In this document: one piece after another, positions 1 through 8,667 of the stretch
Layout: every line of letters starts with the position of its first letter
Position numbering within the stretch: position 1 is the stretch's first letter
Origin: a virus
Direction: 5' to 3' (one strand)
IMG/VR virus record: IMGVR_UViG_3300042691_037568
Span: 1 to 38,612 of that record
Length of the DNA stretch: 38,612 bases
Program-made: the position numbers and the translations under genes
Notes under the pieces: model-generated
Told to the model about the DNA's origin: nothing
Databases searched by the model: none
Seen by the model: only the letters and a program-made list of their open reading frames with translations

Positions 1-1
1 T

Positions 2-1402
2 GGTACTTCTATATATAACTTAGGTATTGATTCAAGTGGTAATGTAGTAACTGGTAGTACTGTTATTACTGGTGGTGGTGGAACATTCACAGGAAACACA
101 TCAGCATCTTGTATTACAGATTTATACATTACTAATTTATACGGTTGTTCACCTATTACAGTTAAAGACAACATTCAATCTAATGGTTCATCAGCAACTG
201 GAACAACTTCTTTCGCATTTGGTAATAATGTTAAAGCTTATGGTAGCCATTCTCATGCTGAAGGTTTCGAAGTGGTAGCAATAGGTATTGGTTCACACTC
301 TGAGGGTATTTTTACAACGGCAATAGGTGATTATTCTCACACTGAAGGTTACGGAACAACAGCATCGGGTTTATATTCTCACTCTGAAGGTGGTGGTACA
401 ACAGGTTCTGGAATCTATTCTCATACTGAAGGTTACGGAACATTAGCTTTAGGTTATGGTTCTCACGCTGAGGGTCGTTATACTATAGCAACAGGAACAA
501 GTTCCCACGCAGAGGGTAGAGAAACAACGGCATCAGGATATGGTTCACATACTGAAGGTGGTTTTAACACGTCTCTAGGACAATACTCACACGCTGAAGG
601 TGAAACTACAAAATCTATTGGTTATGCTTCTCACGCTGAGGGTGAACAAACAATAGCTATTGGTAGGGGTTCTCACGCAGAAGGTAATTTTACAACCTCA
701 ATGGGTTATTCCCACTCTGAGGGTGAAAGTACAACAGCATCAGGACAAAGTTCTCACTCTGAGGGTTGGCTTACTACGGCATTAGGTGTACGTTCGCACG
801 CTGAAGGTAGACAAACAAGATCGATTGGTGAGGGGTCTCACGCTGAAGGGTCTTCAACATCTTCAGTGGGTAATTATTCACACGCTGAAGGTCAATCAAC
901 AACAGCCATTGGTTTATCCTCTCATGCTGAAGGTTTTAGAACAATATCAAATGGTGATTTTCAACATGTATCTGGTTTATGGAATTTAACCGCATCAACA
1001 CAAGGAGCATTTATAATTGGTAACGGTACTAGTAGTCTAACTAGAAGTAACTTATTATTTGCGGCAGGTAATGAGGTTAATATCTCAGGAAAAACAATCA
1101 CAACAAATTTCCAAATGACTTCTGGAGCAACAAACGGTTATGTTTTAACTTCTGATTCTGATGGTAATGGTTTTTGGTTGGCACCTAGTTTATCGACACA
1201 AAAATATGCAACAGATGTACCATTTACGGGTGGTACACCACAAACAATAACACACAGTTTAAATAGTACTGATATTATTGTACAGTTAAAAGATTCACTA
1301 GGTAAACTTATTATACCAAATGAGGTAAATAATTACACAGTAAATACTGTAGATATAGAGGTATCATCAACTGAAACTTACAGAGTAATAATTATAGGAT
1401 AA
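2..1402 (+). CDS. YadA-head-like tail fibre/adhesin, 5' end cut by window
   Basis: The reading frame is open from base 2, so the gene starts before the window; the GTG at 272 is only an internal codon. The visible part begins with a module containing FTGNTSASCITDLY, then about 17 imperfect repeats of 14-16 residues built on SHAEG or SHSEG followed by TTAxG. These resemble the left-handed beta-roll of YadA/Hep_Hag trimeric adhesin heads. After the repeats comes a conserved cap (QHVSGLWNLTAST, GAFIIGNG, RSNLLFA, GYVLTSD) and a short C-terminal beta domain. The stop overlaps the next start (TAATG). The likely role is a trimeric distal tail fibre touching the host surface. The family call is firm; the exact virion position is inferred from the neighbouring fibre-type genes. 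Confidence 0.8.
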   Translation, partial: GTSIYNLGIDSSGNVVTGSTVITGGGGTFTGNTSASCITDLYITNLYGCSPITVKDNIQSNGSSATGTTSFAFGNNVKAYGSHSHAEGFEVVAIGIGSHSEGIFTTAIGDYSHTEGYGTTASGLYSHSEGGGTTGSGIYSHTEGYGTLALGYGSHAEGRYTIATGTSSHAEGRETTASGYGSHTEGGFNTSLGQYSHAEGETTKSIGYASHAEGEQTIAIGRGSHAEGNFTTSMGYSHSEGESTTASGQSSHSEGWLTTALGVRSHAEGRQTRSIGEGSHAEGSSTSSVGNYSHAEGQSTTAIGLSSHAEGFRTISNGDFQHVSGLWNLTASTQGAFIIGNGTSSLTRSNLLFAAGNEVNISGKTITTNFQMTSGATNGYVLTSDSDGNGFWLAPSLSTQKYATDVPFTGGTPQTITHSLNSTDIIVQLKDSLGKLIIPNEVNNYTVNTVDIEVSSTETYRVIIIG

Positions 1403-3135
1403 TGGAAATAAAAGGTAATTTATACGCAGGGCCTAATTCTTCAGCAACTGGAACAACTTCTGTTGCTTATGGTGAAAATGTTAAAGCATATGGTGATTAT
1501 TCTCATGCTGAAGGTAAATCAACAACAGCATTAGGAAACCACTCAACTGCTAGTGGTTATTATTCATCCGCATTAGGCATATATTCACACGCTGAAGGTA
1601 GTTCAACTGCATCTGGTGATTATTCCCATTCAGAAGGTCAAATAACAACAGCGTCAGGATTTTATTCTCACTCTGAGGGTTATTCAACAGAAGCTTTAGG
1701 AAATGGTTCTCATGCTGAGGGTGTTAATACAACTGCTTTAGGGCTGAGTTCACATGCTGAGGGTAATAACACAAAATCTTTAGGGGATTGGTCACATGCT
1801 GAGGGTAATTTAACAACATCATTAGGGGGTCATTCTCATGCTGAAGGTGGTAGAACTACGGCGTCTGGGGATTATTCACATGCTGAAGGTTATGGAACAA
1901 TAACACAAGGTAATTACCAACATGTTTCAGGACAATATAACTTAACTGCCTCAACACAGGGGGCTTTTATTATTGGTAATGGTACTGGTAATCTTACTAG
2001 AAGTAACTTATTATTAGCGGTAGGTAGTCAGGTAGAGGTTTTTGGAAAAACCAAAACAACAGATTTACAAGTCACAAACGGAGCAACAAATGGTTACATA
2101 TTAACTTCTGATGTTAGTGGTAATGCTACTTGGCAACCACCAGCCACACCAGCAAATGATTTTTATTTAACAGGTTTAACTTTTAATCAATCTAATTTTA
2201 ATTTAACAGCTTTAGTTAACAATGGAAGTGCTTACACAGTTAGTTTATCCATTTTAGCGACAGATATGACAGTAACAGGTGGTACTTATAATCCTAATAC
2301 TGGTGTTGCAACATTTGTAACAAATTCAGGCAACACTTTTGATATATCAGGTTTCTTGACGGGTTATACCGATGTTTTTTTAACTGGTGCTACTTATGAT
2401 TCTGGTACAGGTATTTTAACTTTAACAAACACTAATGGTTCTGTGGTACAAACTAGTGGTTTTACAACTGGGGGAGGCTCAAGTCAAAGTGTCACAGGTT
2501 TTACTTACTCTAATAATAATTTAACAATACAAAGAGGTGGGGCTTCAAATTTAGTTACTAATATAAGTACAATGACTGGTCTAACAGTTAATGGTAATTT
2601 TACAGTTAATGGTAACTCTGTAATGTCAGGAACTTCACAAAATGTTTTAACTATTATTGGTTCTGGTAGTACCCAACCTTTATTTACCATACAAGGCTCT
2701 AGTGGTGAACTATTTAGTGTTACAGATAGTTTAGTTGGTTCTTTATTTAGTGTTAACAATATATCGGGTTTACCAATACTAGAGGTTTTTGATACAGACG
2801 TGGTTTTAATGGGTAATTATTTGGCACCTTCTTTAAATACGACAGTTAGATTATTTCCTTCTGTCGGTTTAAACACCCTTTATTCTATTCCAATAAGTGC
2901 TTATACAGGAGCGTGGTTTGAATACACTGTTAGAAATAATAGTGGTGCTAGAGCTGGTCAAATAATGTCTATTTTTAGTGGTACATCTGTTAATACAACA
3001 GAATCGACTACTACTAGTATTGGTTCAACCACACCAATAACATTTAATATGATTTCAGATGGTTTAAATGCCTCATTAAGAGTTTCTGCCGCAACAAGTG
3101 GTTGGGAAGTTAAAACGATTGTAAGAAGTATATAA
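1402..3135 (+). CDS. YadA-head-like tail fibre protein with long beta-rich C-terminal shaft
   Basis: This 577-residue protein opens with MEIKGNLYAGPNSSATGTTS, then about 12 SHAEG-type repeats (residues 25-170) and the same cap module as the upstream gene (QHVSGQYNLTAST, GAFIIGNG). Residues 250-577 are Ser/Thr/Asn/Gly-rich beta repeats (TGATYDSGTGILTLTNTNG type) with a C-terminal domain that may serve trimerisation. It overlaps the preceding gene by one base and sits 3 bases before the LamG-like gene, so the five genes up to 4926 look like one transcript. The function is inferred as a fibre or host-recognition protein. Its paralogy with the first gene suggests duplication and divergence of receptor-binding modules. 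Confidence 0.8.
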   Translation: MEIKGNLYAGPNSSATGTTSVAYGENVKAYGDYSHAEGKSTTALGNHSTASGYYSSALGIYSHAEGSSTASGDYSHSEGQITTASGFYSHSEGYSTEALGNGSHAEGVNTTALGLSSHAEGNNTKSLGDWSHAEGNLTTSLGGHSHAEGGRTTASGDYSHAEGYGTITQGNYQHVSGQYNLTASTQGAFIIGNGTGNLTRSNLLLAVGSQVEVFGKTKTTDLQVTNGATNGYILTSDVSGNATWQPPATPANDFYLTGLTFNQSNFNLTALVNNGSAYTVSLSILATDMTVTGGTYNPNTGVATFVTNSGNTFDISGFLTGYTDVFLTGATYDSGTGILTLTNTNGSVVQTSGFTTGGGSSQSVTGFTYSNNNLTIQRGGASNLVTNISTMTGLTVNGNFTVNGNSVMSGTSQNVLTIIGSGSTQPLFTIQGSSGELFSVTDSLVGSLFSVNNISGLPILEVFDTDVVLMGNYLAPSLNTTVRLFPSVGLNTLYSIPISAYTGAWFEYTVRNNSGARAGQIMSIFSGTSVNTTESTTTSIGSTTPITFNMISDGLNASLRVSAATSGWEVKTIVRSI

Positions 3136-3138
3136 AAT

Positions 3139-3879
3139 ATGAGTTTTTATTTTTCACCTAAAATAGTAACAAATGGATTAGTCTTTTATATTGATGCACA
3201 AAATCCTGATTGTTATAGTGGACAAACAAGAGCTTTTTCAATAGCTAAAAGAGAAGTGGGTTCTACTTTTAGTAGATTAAATTTTATAGGTGGTATGCAA
3301 GTAGTTAGTAGCAATAACTTAAAATATTTTCAATTTGATGGTACTGATGATTATTTAGCCTCTCTTGGTGGTGGTACTCCATTAGTTAATATACCAGCAA
3401 ATTTAACCTATGAAAGTTGGTTTAGCCATGATAGGCTTTCAGCACAAGGTAGTGTACTTTATTTACCTGGTCCAGGTGCTAACGCTAATAGGACTTGGTT
3501 GTATCCCTATGGTAATAATATTAATTTTGCTCTAACAGATGGTACAGCACAATTTGGCGTAACCTACGGTCAATTTACTGCCGCTAATTTTCCAAATGAA
3601 TTTAATCATGTTGTTGCAACTTGTCAGTTAGAGCCAACACTTACTTCTAGTACATTAACTATTTATGTTAATGGTAATTTAGTAAGACAATTAACAAATC
3701 AGGGTAGAGTTTCAGGTAGAGTTTCAGGGCCAAATGAACCGGATATTGGTAGAGGTACTTCAGCGGGTGCCTCTAGATTTAAAGGTAAAATAGCCACAGC
3801 ATCTATTTATAATAGAGCTTTAACTTTAAATGAGATTAGGCAAAATTATAATGCATTAAAAAGTAGATTTGGATTATGA
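3139..3879 (+). CDS. LamG/concanavalin-like fold tail protein
   Basis: This 246-residue protein begins NGLVFYIDAQNPDCYSG, a common opening of phage LamG-type proteins. It continues with a beta-sandwich pattern: YFQFDGTDDYL, YESWFSHD, FNHVVATC, TIYVNGNLVRQL, then GKIATASIYNRALTLNEI near the end. That last stretch (GxIaxxxIYNRALTxxEI) is typical of Laminin_G_3 domains. Such domains bind carbohydrate and are frequent at phage tail tips. The gene follows the fibre gene by 3 bases and overlaps the next one by 4 (ATGA). The domain call is confident; ligand and virion location are inferred. Confidence 0.75.
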   Translation: MSFYFSPKIVTNGLVFYIDAQNPDCYSGQTRAFSIAKREVGSTFSRLNFIGGMQVVSSNNLKYFQFDGTDDYLASLGGGTPLVNIPANLTYESWFSHDRLSAQGSVLYLPGPGANANRTWLYPYGNNINFALTDGTAQFGVTYGQFTAANFPNEFNHVVATCQLEPTLTSSTLTIYVNGNLVRQLTNQGRVSGRVSGPNEPDIGRGTSAGASRFKGKIATASIYNRALTLNEIRQNYNALKSRFGL

Positions 3880-4709
3880 GTGCAATAAGGGGTCCGAGGC
3901 CACAATCAGTAAGAAATAAAATACTAGATATATACCCAAACGCAACTGTTGCCTATTCATTACGTAAATTAAGGACTGCTTATACAGGTAGTGCAATAAG
4001 GGTAAGAAGGTCTAATGATAATACTGAATTAAACATAGGTTTTGATGGTGATATTTTAGATATCACTTCTTTACTTAATTTTTGTGGTGTTAGTGATGGG
4101 TTTATTACAACTTGGTATGATCAAAGTGGTAATGCAAATAATGCCACCCAATCTACTACGGCTAATCAATGTCAAATTGTTGGGGGTGGTGCTGGTCCTG
4201 GGTCTATAGTATTAGATATTGACACAAATAAAATCACTACAAGTTGGACAAATGATAGATATTTATTAACATCTGGGATAACCTCAAACACCCAATATTT
4301 ATCAATTAGTATGTTTAGAAGAAACTCAACCAGTGAAAATTTACACCATTTGGGCAACACAGCAGATGTTACACCATCAACACTTGCGTGGCTTAATGCT
4401 TCTAATAGTTGTTCAGTTCGTAGTAGAATGTCGACTTTACTTTCTTTTGACCTTATATTTACGTTAGGTAGGTGTACTATGACATCACTAAAAGATTCAT
4501 TAAACTTAAAAGTGGCATATAGAAATGGGGTTCAATTAACTAATACCGCAACAGAAGCACCAGCAGTAGGGACATTGAATGTCTTTGGCCAAGGTGGGGG
4601 TTCTACAACAACAGGGCAATACCAAGAATATATATATTGGGGTTCTGACCAAAGTAATAATAGAATAGGAATAGAAAACAATATTAACACTTTTTGGAAT
4701 GCTTATTAA
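3876..4709 (+). CDS. Arabinofuranosidase-B-catalytic-like tail protein
   Basis: This 277-residue protein carries AYSLRKLRTAYTGSAIRVRR, then FGVxDGFITTWYDQSGNANNATQ-like segments at residues 62-90. These are hallmarks of the alpha-L-arabinofuranosidase B catalytic-like domain (PF09206 type), which recurs in tail and fibre proteins of phages. The jelly-roll remainder ends in YQEYIYWGSDQSNNRIGIENN, a LamG-like closing strand. Whether it still hydrolyses arabinose linkages or only binds glycans cannot be told from the sequence. It overlaps both neighbours (ATGA upstream, 11 bases downstream), which indicates translational coupling within the fibre operon. Confidence 0.7.
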   Translation: MSAIRGPRPQSVRNKILDIYPNATVAYSLRKLRTAYTGSAIRVRRSNDNTELNIGFDGDILDITSLLNFCGVSDGFITTWYDQSGNANNATQSTTANQCQIVGGGAGPGSIVLDIDTNKITTSWTNDRYLLTSGITSNTQYLSISMFRRNSTSENLHHLGNTADVTPSTLAWLNASNSCSVRSRMSTLLSFDLIFTLGRCTMTSLKDSLNLKVAYRNGVQLTNTATEAPAVGTLNVFGQGGGSTTTGQYQEYIYWGSDQSNNRIGIENNINTFWNAY

Positions 4710-4926
4710 CGGATATAAATATACAAAAGAAGAAGATGCTATTGATGCAAGAAAGGTTTGTGCAGATTATTATGGCTTACCAACTGCAGATGAAAATGTT
4801 ACTAAATATTGGGTAGATTATGAAATATCTTATTTGGATGACCCCGTTTTTTGGTATATAATTTATGATCCAAGTATTGAGACAATATTAGGTGAACCAA
4901 CAACTTTTGAGGTAACTATTTATTAG
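4699..4926 (+). CDS. Small hypothetical protein at end of fibre operon
   Basis: This is a 75-residue acidic protein (MLINGYKYTKEEDAIDARKV, later YWVDYEISYLDDPVFWYIIY). I recognise no family. The start lies 11 bases inside the preceding gene. Its place directly after tail-tip genes suggests a small virion or fibre-assembly protein, but nothing in the residues proves this. A convergent minus-strand gene ends 31 bases downstream. Confidence 0.6.
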   Translation: MLINGYKYTKEEDAIDARKVCADYYGLPTADENVTKYWVDYEISYLDDPVFWYIIYDPSIETILGEPTTFEVTIY

Positions 4927-4957
4927 TGTGGGAACACAAGTAATTTATGGTGTTTAA

Positions 4958-5551
4958 TTAATCCCACCACCTTTCAATGTGGTCACTCATTATTCTAAAT
5001 AATAGTTTTCTACACCTTTCTTGGTTCATGTGGGCAATCTCCAAAGCTATTTTGTGTTTATCATTTGGGTCAACTACATAATTATCTTTTCTATGTTTCG
5101 CAAACACACCTTTACCATTTAAAACTCTTTTGTATTGTCTGGGATATTTTTTGAAAAATTCGTCATACCTCTCCGAAAGTGTTTTATGTTTCCACTCTTT
5201 ATATCCCGCATGTTCTTTAGAAGGCTCAAACCAATGTTCAACTTCTTCATAATCCATATATTCCATGTGATAAAATTCTTCCTGTTGGAGATTTATTAAC
5301 TTAACCACTAACCTCATACGTTCAGCATCACGTTTAGATTCTGTATGAAAATCCCTATCACCAATATATTTTGCTTGGAATTCTAATTTTTTAGCCAATA
5401 AATTATAAATAAAATCTTGGTCCCAATCCCTATCTTTCCAAATAATAGGAAACCATCTAACTAAGTTTTTAATACCATATTTAAACTCTCTAAAAAATTG
5501 TCTTATTTTTGTTTGTCTCCACCAAGAAATAACCATTCTAAACTTTACCAT
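4958..5551 (-). CDS. Hypothetical basic phage protein
   Basis: This 197-residue protein is rich in Trp, Tyr, Lys and Arg (VISWWRQTKIRQFFREFKYG, later DRDWDQDFIYNLLAKKL and MNQERCRKLLFRIMSDHIERWW). I chose the ATG at 5551 over the GTG one codon earlier. It looks globular and helical, with no signal peptide or membrane segment. It is transcribed away from the DUF3310/sulfotransferase pair, from a shared 57-base AT-rich gap containing a TATATTTG element on its strand. No family is recognised. Confidence 0.65.
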   Translation of the reverse strand: MVKFRMVISWWRQTKIRQFFREFKYGIKNLVRWFPIIWKDRDWDQDFIYNLLAKKLEFQAKYIGDRDFHTESKRDAERMRLVVKLINLQQEEFYHMEYMDYEEVEHWFEPSKEHAGYKEWKHKTLSERYDEFFKKYPRQYKRVLNGKGVFAKHRKDNYVVDPNDKHKIALEIAHMNQERCRKLLFRIMSDHIERWWD

Positions 5552-5565
5552 CACCTATAATTTTA

Positions 5566-5577
5566 TTATTATTACAA
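5566..5577 (-). promoter_or_regulatory. Candidate host-type -7 element (TATATTTG) for the leftward hypothetical gene
   Basis: Read on the minus strand, the gap upstream of the 5551 start has TATATTTG, a full match to the Bacteroidetes -7 consensus TAnnTTTG, about 20-26 bases before the ATG. No clear TTG is seen at the expected upstream position, so this is a weak call. Confidence 0.35.
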
Positions 5578-5608
5578 ATATATTAATTTTATTTTAAATA
5601 AATAGTAA

Positions 5609-5824
5609 ATGGAAAAAAAAAGTAAAGAACAAGTTGAGCACCCAATACACTATAATCAAGGGATCGAAATGTGGGACTACGCTTACTCTCACAATTTAGA
5701 TTTTTTTGAGGGTAATGTTGTTAAATATGTTACAAGATGGAGACATAAAAACGGTATTCAAGACTTACTAAAAGCTAAACAATATTTAGATAAATTAATA
5801 CAATTAGAATTAAATAAAAAATAA
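5609..5824 (+). CDS. DUF3310 protein (nucleotide-metabolism-associated phage protein)
   Basis: The 71-residue sequence matches the DUF3310 pattern: VEHPIHYNQGIEMWDYAYSH, then FFEGNVVKYVTRWRHKNGIQDLLKAKQYLDKLI. In phages this domain occurs alone or fused to nucleotide kinase-type enzymes; its biochemical role is not settled. It is 3 bases upstream of the sulfotransferase gene, so the two are probably co-transcribed. The A-rich leader has no Shine-Dalgarno sequence. Confidence 0.8.
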   Translation: MEKKSKEQVEHPIHYNQGIEMWDYAYSHNLDFFEGNVVKYVTRWRHKNGIQDLLKAKQYLDKLIQLELNKK

Positions 5825-5827
5825 AAA

Positions 5828-6646
5828 ATGAGTAAAAAAATATTCTTTCAAAGTTCTCTACCTAGAGCGGGTTCCACTCTATTACAAAATGTTATAGGAC
5901 AAAATCCAGATTTTTATGTAACACCAACCTCAGGTGTTTTAGAACTACTTTACGCTTCTAGATCTAACTTTACTAATTCACCAGAATTTAAAGCACAAGA
6001 TCAAGAATTAATGAAAAAAGGTTTCATATCGTATTGTAATAATGGCCTCCAAGGATTTTTTGATGGGGTAACAGATAAACCATATGTTTTAGATAAAAGT
6101 AGGGGTTGGGGTATTCATTATAATTTTTTAAATGAATTTTATCCAAACCCAAAAATTATTTGTATGGTTAGAGATTTAAGGTCTATATATGCCTCAATGG
6201 AAAAAAATTATAGAAAAAATCAGTTATTGGATTCCGGTATTGTAAATCACTCACAAATGAAAGGTACTAGTACAGAAAAAAGAGTGGATATATGGGCTGG
6301 TTCACAACCAGTAGGTTTAGCTATTGAAAGATTATCACAAATAATTAGAGAGGGTATTAATAAAAATATACTTTTTATTAGATTTGAAGATTTTTGTGAT
6401 GATCCAAAAACTGAAATGTTTAAAATATACAATTATTTAGAAATACCACAATATAAACACGATTTTTCTAGTGTTGAACAAATAACTAAAGAAGATGATA
6501 GTGTTTATGGTATTTATGGTGACCACAAAATAAAAAGTGAAATTTTACCACCTAAAGAAGATTATTTAAAAGTGTTAGGTCCAAATATTTGTACTAATAT
6601 TAAAAATAGTTATAAATGGTTTTACGATTACTTTAACTATAACTGA
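5828..6646 (+). CDS. PAPS-dependent sulfotransferase-family protein
   Basis: This 272-residue protein has the sulfotransferase 5'-phosphosulfate-binding loop at the N-terminus (SSLPRAGSTLLQNVIGQNP, residues 9-27). The 3'-phosphate-binding strand and helix are at about 111-124 (IICMVRDLRSIYASM, with Arg115 and Ser119). A conserved VLDKSRGW segment lies near residue 87, and LFIRFEDFCDDP is the usual C-terminal strand. The family transfers sulfate from PAPS to hydroxyl or amino groups of glycans, lipids or peptides. Here it is probably an auxiliary gene that modifies a host surface or virion glycan, because fibre and LamG genes are nearby; the substrate is unknown. The length is normal for the family and no key residue looks missing. 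Confidence 0.8.
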   Translation: MSKKIFFQSSLPRAGSTLLQNVIGQNPDFYVTPTSGVLELLYASRSNFTNSPEFKAQDQELMKKGFISYCNNGLQGFFDGVTDKPYVLDKSRGWGIHYNFLNEFYPNPKIICMVRDLRSIYASMEKNYRKNQLLDSGIVNHSQMKGTSTEKRVDIWAGSQPVGLAIERLSQIIREGINKNILFIRFEDFCDDPKTEMFKIYNYLEIPQYKHDFSSVEQITKEDDSVYGIYGDHKIKSEILPPKEDYLKVLGPNICTNIKNSYKWFYDYFNYN

Positions 6647-6652
6647 TAATAA

Positions 6653-6663
6653 ACATATTTATC
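6653..6663 (+). promoter_or_regulatory. ATATTTAT promoter motif before DHH-sigma gene
   Basis: ACATATTTATC lies upstream of the fusion gene, with 15 bases between the octamer end and the ATG. It belongs to the recurrent gene-facing motif seen throughout the window. Confidence 0.6.
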
Positions 6664-6677
6664 TAAAAAGATAAATA

Positions 6678-8639
6678 ATGAGTATTTTATTAGTTGAGAA
6701 TTTACTACTTGAAAGTGGTATTCGTGATATAAATAAGTTAGCCAAAAGATATAAAAAGGCAAAAATATATTTCCACCAAGATTTAGACGGGGTAACAACT
6801 GCTATTGGTATGAAAAATTACCTAGAAAACAACGGAATTAAAGTTGTTGATGCCGAAATAATTCAATACGGTGATAAAGAATTCTCTATTAAAAAACCTG
6901 ATGCTAGTGGTGAAATAATGCCTGTACTAGTTGACTTTGCTCACGGTAAACCGATGTTCGTTATCCATACTGACCACCACGACACTCAAGTTGGTGTAGA
7001 AAAAGGTTCTTCTACAAGCTTTAGACATTCAAGGTCAAATGTTGAAACAATTTCTAATATTATCTCAACCTCTGATATATTTCCCTCAAATGATATTATG
7101 ATGATATCTACAATTGATAGTGCTGATTATGCTAGATTAGATATTACACCAGATGATGTAATGAATTTTGTTTTTAATCTAAATAAGGGTAAAAATTTAG
7201 AACGTAACAAAATTAGTATGGCACTAGTAACCAATAAATTACTATTAGCCTATAAAAATAAACCTAAATTTTTAGAAACACTTGTGATGAGATGTACACC
7301 ATCACTTTTAAATATTTTTCAAAATATTACTAAATTAGCAAAAGAGTTTGGTTATGCTACAGCTCAAGAAATGAAAGCTAATTTAGAGGATTATATAAAA
7401 AAACAATCTACAAGTAAAGACGTTCAGTATGATTCTGAATATGGTATTATAAAACAATATGGTGGTGGTTCTATGTTTAAAGCTGGTTCTTACGATAGGT
7501 ATGTACCATTTAAATTATACCCTGAGGCTAATTTTTTGGTTATAACATGGCCATTGGGTTTATTACAAGCGTCTTGTAATCCGTTTAAAAAAAGTCGTGA
7601 ACTTAAAGGTGTTAATTTAGGTGAAATAGCACAAGAAGTTTTACAAAGTTTTAAAACTGAATTAGAAAATAAAATTATTACGATAGATACTGTAAAATAT
7701 TTTGCTGAAAAAAATAAAGAATTTGATGAAGAGTCTGTAGGTTTCAGTTATGACGATATGGTTGCTATATTGGGTAACACAGAAAACGGTATCATGGGTT
7801 TAAATGAAATACCAAAAGGTTCTGCTCCTGATTACACTTTAGAAAGATGGCAAAATGCAATCAAAAAAATAATGACTAAATCTTATAATGAATTAACTGA
7901 GAGAGAATCTAAAGCTTTAAAGATGTTATCTGTAACTGGTTGGGACATGATTCAATCAAATAGTGGTGGACACAAATGTATTACTAACATATCTGGATTG
8001 TCTTACTTTGGTAAAGATGGTGTACCTTTCTTAAAGAAATTTTCCGATGAGTTTGTTTCTAAATTAAAAGAAAAAATAAATGGTGACGGTGTTTTAGAAA
8101 ATATTTTTACCAAAAAAAGATTATTAAAAGAAATTAAAGAATCTGATAAATCTATTAAGTTTAATGACATATATAATAAAATGTGGGACAAAATGTTAAA
8201 TCAAGTTTGTATGAAATACACTAAAAATAGAGATGAAGCTGAAGATTTTTGTCAAAACGGATTTATTAAAGTTTATAAAAATTTAGATAAGTACGACGAA
8301 AAAGGTTCATTAGAAGGTTGGGTTAGAAGGGTCATCAACAACAGTATTTTAGATGAACTAAGAAAGAAAAAATTATCTTTTGTTAGTGGTGGTGAAGAAG
8401 GATTTGATTTTTCTAGATACAATGTCGGTGATGAAGAATATAAAGAAGACTTTTCGGTTGGGGACATAGAAAAAGTTTTACCACAACTTTCACCAGGATT
8501 TAGAAAGGCATTTCAATTACATTATATAGATGGTTTAAAATATGATGAGGTCGCTAAAAAATTAGGGATATCAACAAGTACGGCCAAAACAAATGCTATG
8601 AGGGCTAAAAATAAAATAAAAGAACTTTTAGGTTATTAA
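6678..8639 (+). CDS. DHH-family phosphoesterase fused to ECF-like sigma factor
   Basis: This single 653-residue frame has two halves. Residues 28-440 look like a DHH/DHHA1 phosphoesterase: YFHQDLDG (31-38), VDFAHG (85-90), HTDHHDT (97-103), STIDSADY (144-151) and a DHHA1-like SGGHKCI (429-435). Residues 500-653 form a sigma-70/ECF factor. Region 2 is at 505-565 (NRDEAEDFCQNGFIKVYKN, GWVRRVINNSILDELRKKK). Region 4 is at 597-650 (LPQLSPGFRKAFQLHYIDG, then YDEVAKKLGISTSTAKTNAM), with a clear helix-turn-helix. No stop or frameshift separates them. DHH enzymes cleave nucleotides, oligonucleotides or cyclic dinucleotides, so the fusion could couple a nucleotide signal or nanoRNA turnover to transcription. 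The N-terminus MSILLVENLLLESG also carries L-x-E sites. It probably directs middle or late transcription. Confidence 0.8.
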   Translation: MSILLVENLLLESGIRDINKLAKRYKKAKIYFHQDLDGVTTAIGMKNYLENNGIKVVDAEIIQYGDKEFSIKKPDASGEIMPVLVDFAHGKPMFVIHTDHHDTQVGVEKGSSTSFRHSRSNVETISNIISTSDIFPSNDIMMISTIDSADYARLDITPDDVMNFVFNLNKGKNLERNKISMALVTNKLLLAYKNKPKFLETLVMRCTPSLLNIFQNITKLAKEFGYATAQEMKANLEDYIKKQSTSKDVQYDSEYGIIKQYGGGSMFKAGSYDRYVPFKLYPEANFLVITWPLGLLQASCNPFKKSRELKGVNLGEIAQEVLQSFKTELENKIITIDTVKYFAEKNKEFDEESVGFSYDDMVAILGNTENGIMGLNEIPKGSAPDYTLERWQNAIKKIMTKSYNELTERESKALKMLSVTGWDMIQSNSGGHKCITNISGLSYFGKDGVPFLKKFSDEFVSKLKEKINGDGVLENIFTKKRLLKEIKESDKSIKFNDIYNKMWDKMLNQVCMKYTKNRDEAEDFCQNGFIKVYKNLDKYDEKGSLEGWVRRVINNSILDELRKKKLSFVSGGEEGFDFSRYNVGDEEYKEDFSVGDIEKVLPQLSPGFRKAFQLHYIDGLKYDEVAKKLGISTSTAKTNAMRAKNKIKELLGY

Positions 8640-8640
8640 A

Positions 8641-8665
8641 AAAACCCTCTTAAAGAGGGTTTTTT
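8641..8665. terminator. Bidirectional intrinsic terminator
   Basis: A hairpin (AAAACCCTC, loop TTAAA, GAGGGTTTT) with A and T tracts on both flanks lies exactly between the convergent DHH-sigma and clpC genes. It can therefore stop transcription from both sides. Confidence 0.85.
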
Positions 8666-8667
8666 AT

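Noticed and set aside
300-960. Tandem repeats resembling a CRISPR array
   Set aside because: The periodic SHAEG-coding repeats are in frame, imperfect and protein-coding; no constant direct repeat with unique spacers exists.
2-3135. Diversity-generating retroelement target in the fibre genes
   Set aside because: No reverse transcriptase or template repeat is seen in the window; variation among repeats looks like ordinary divergence.
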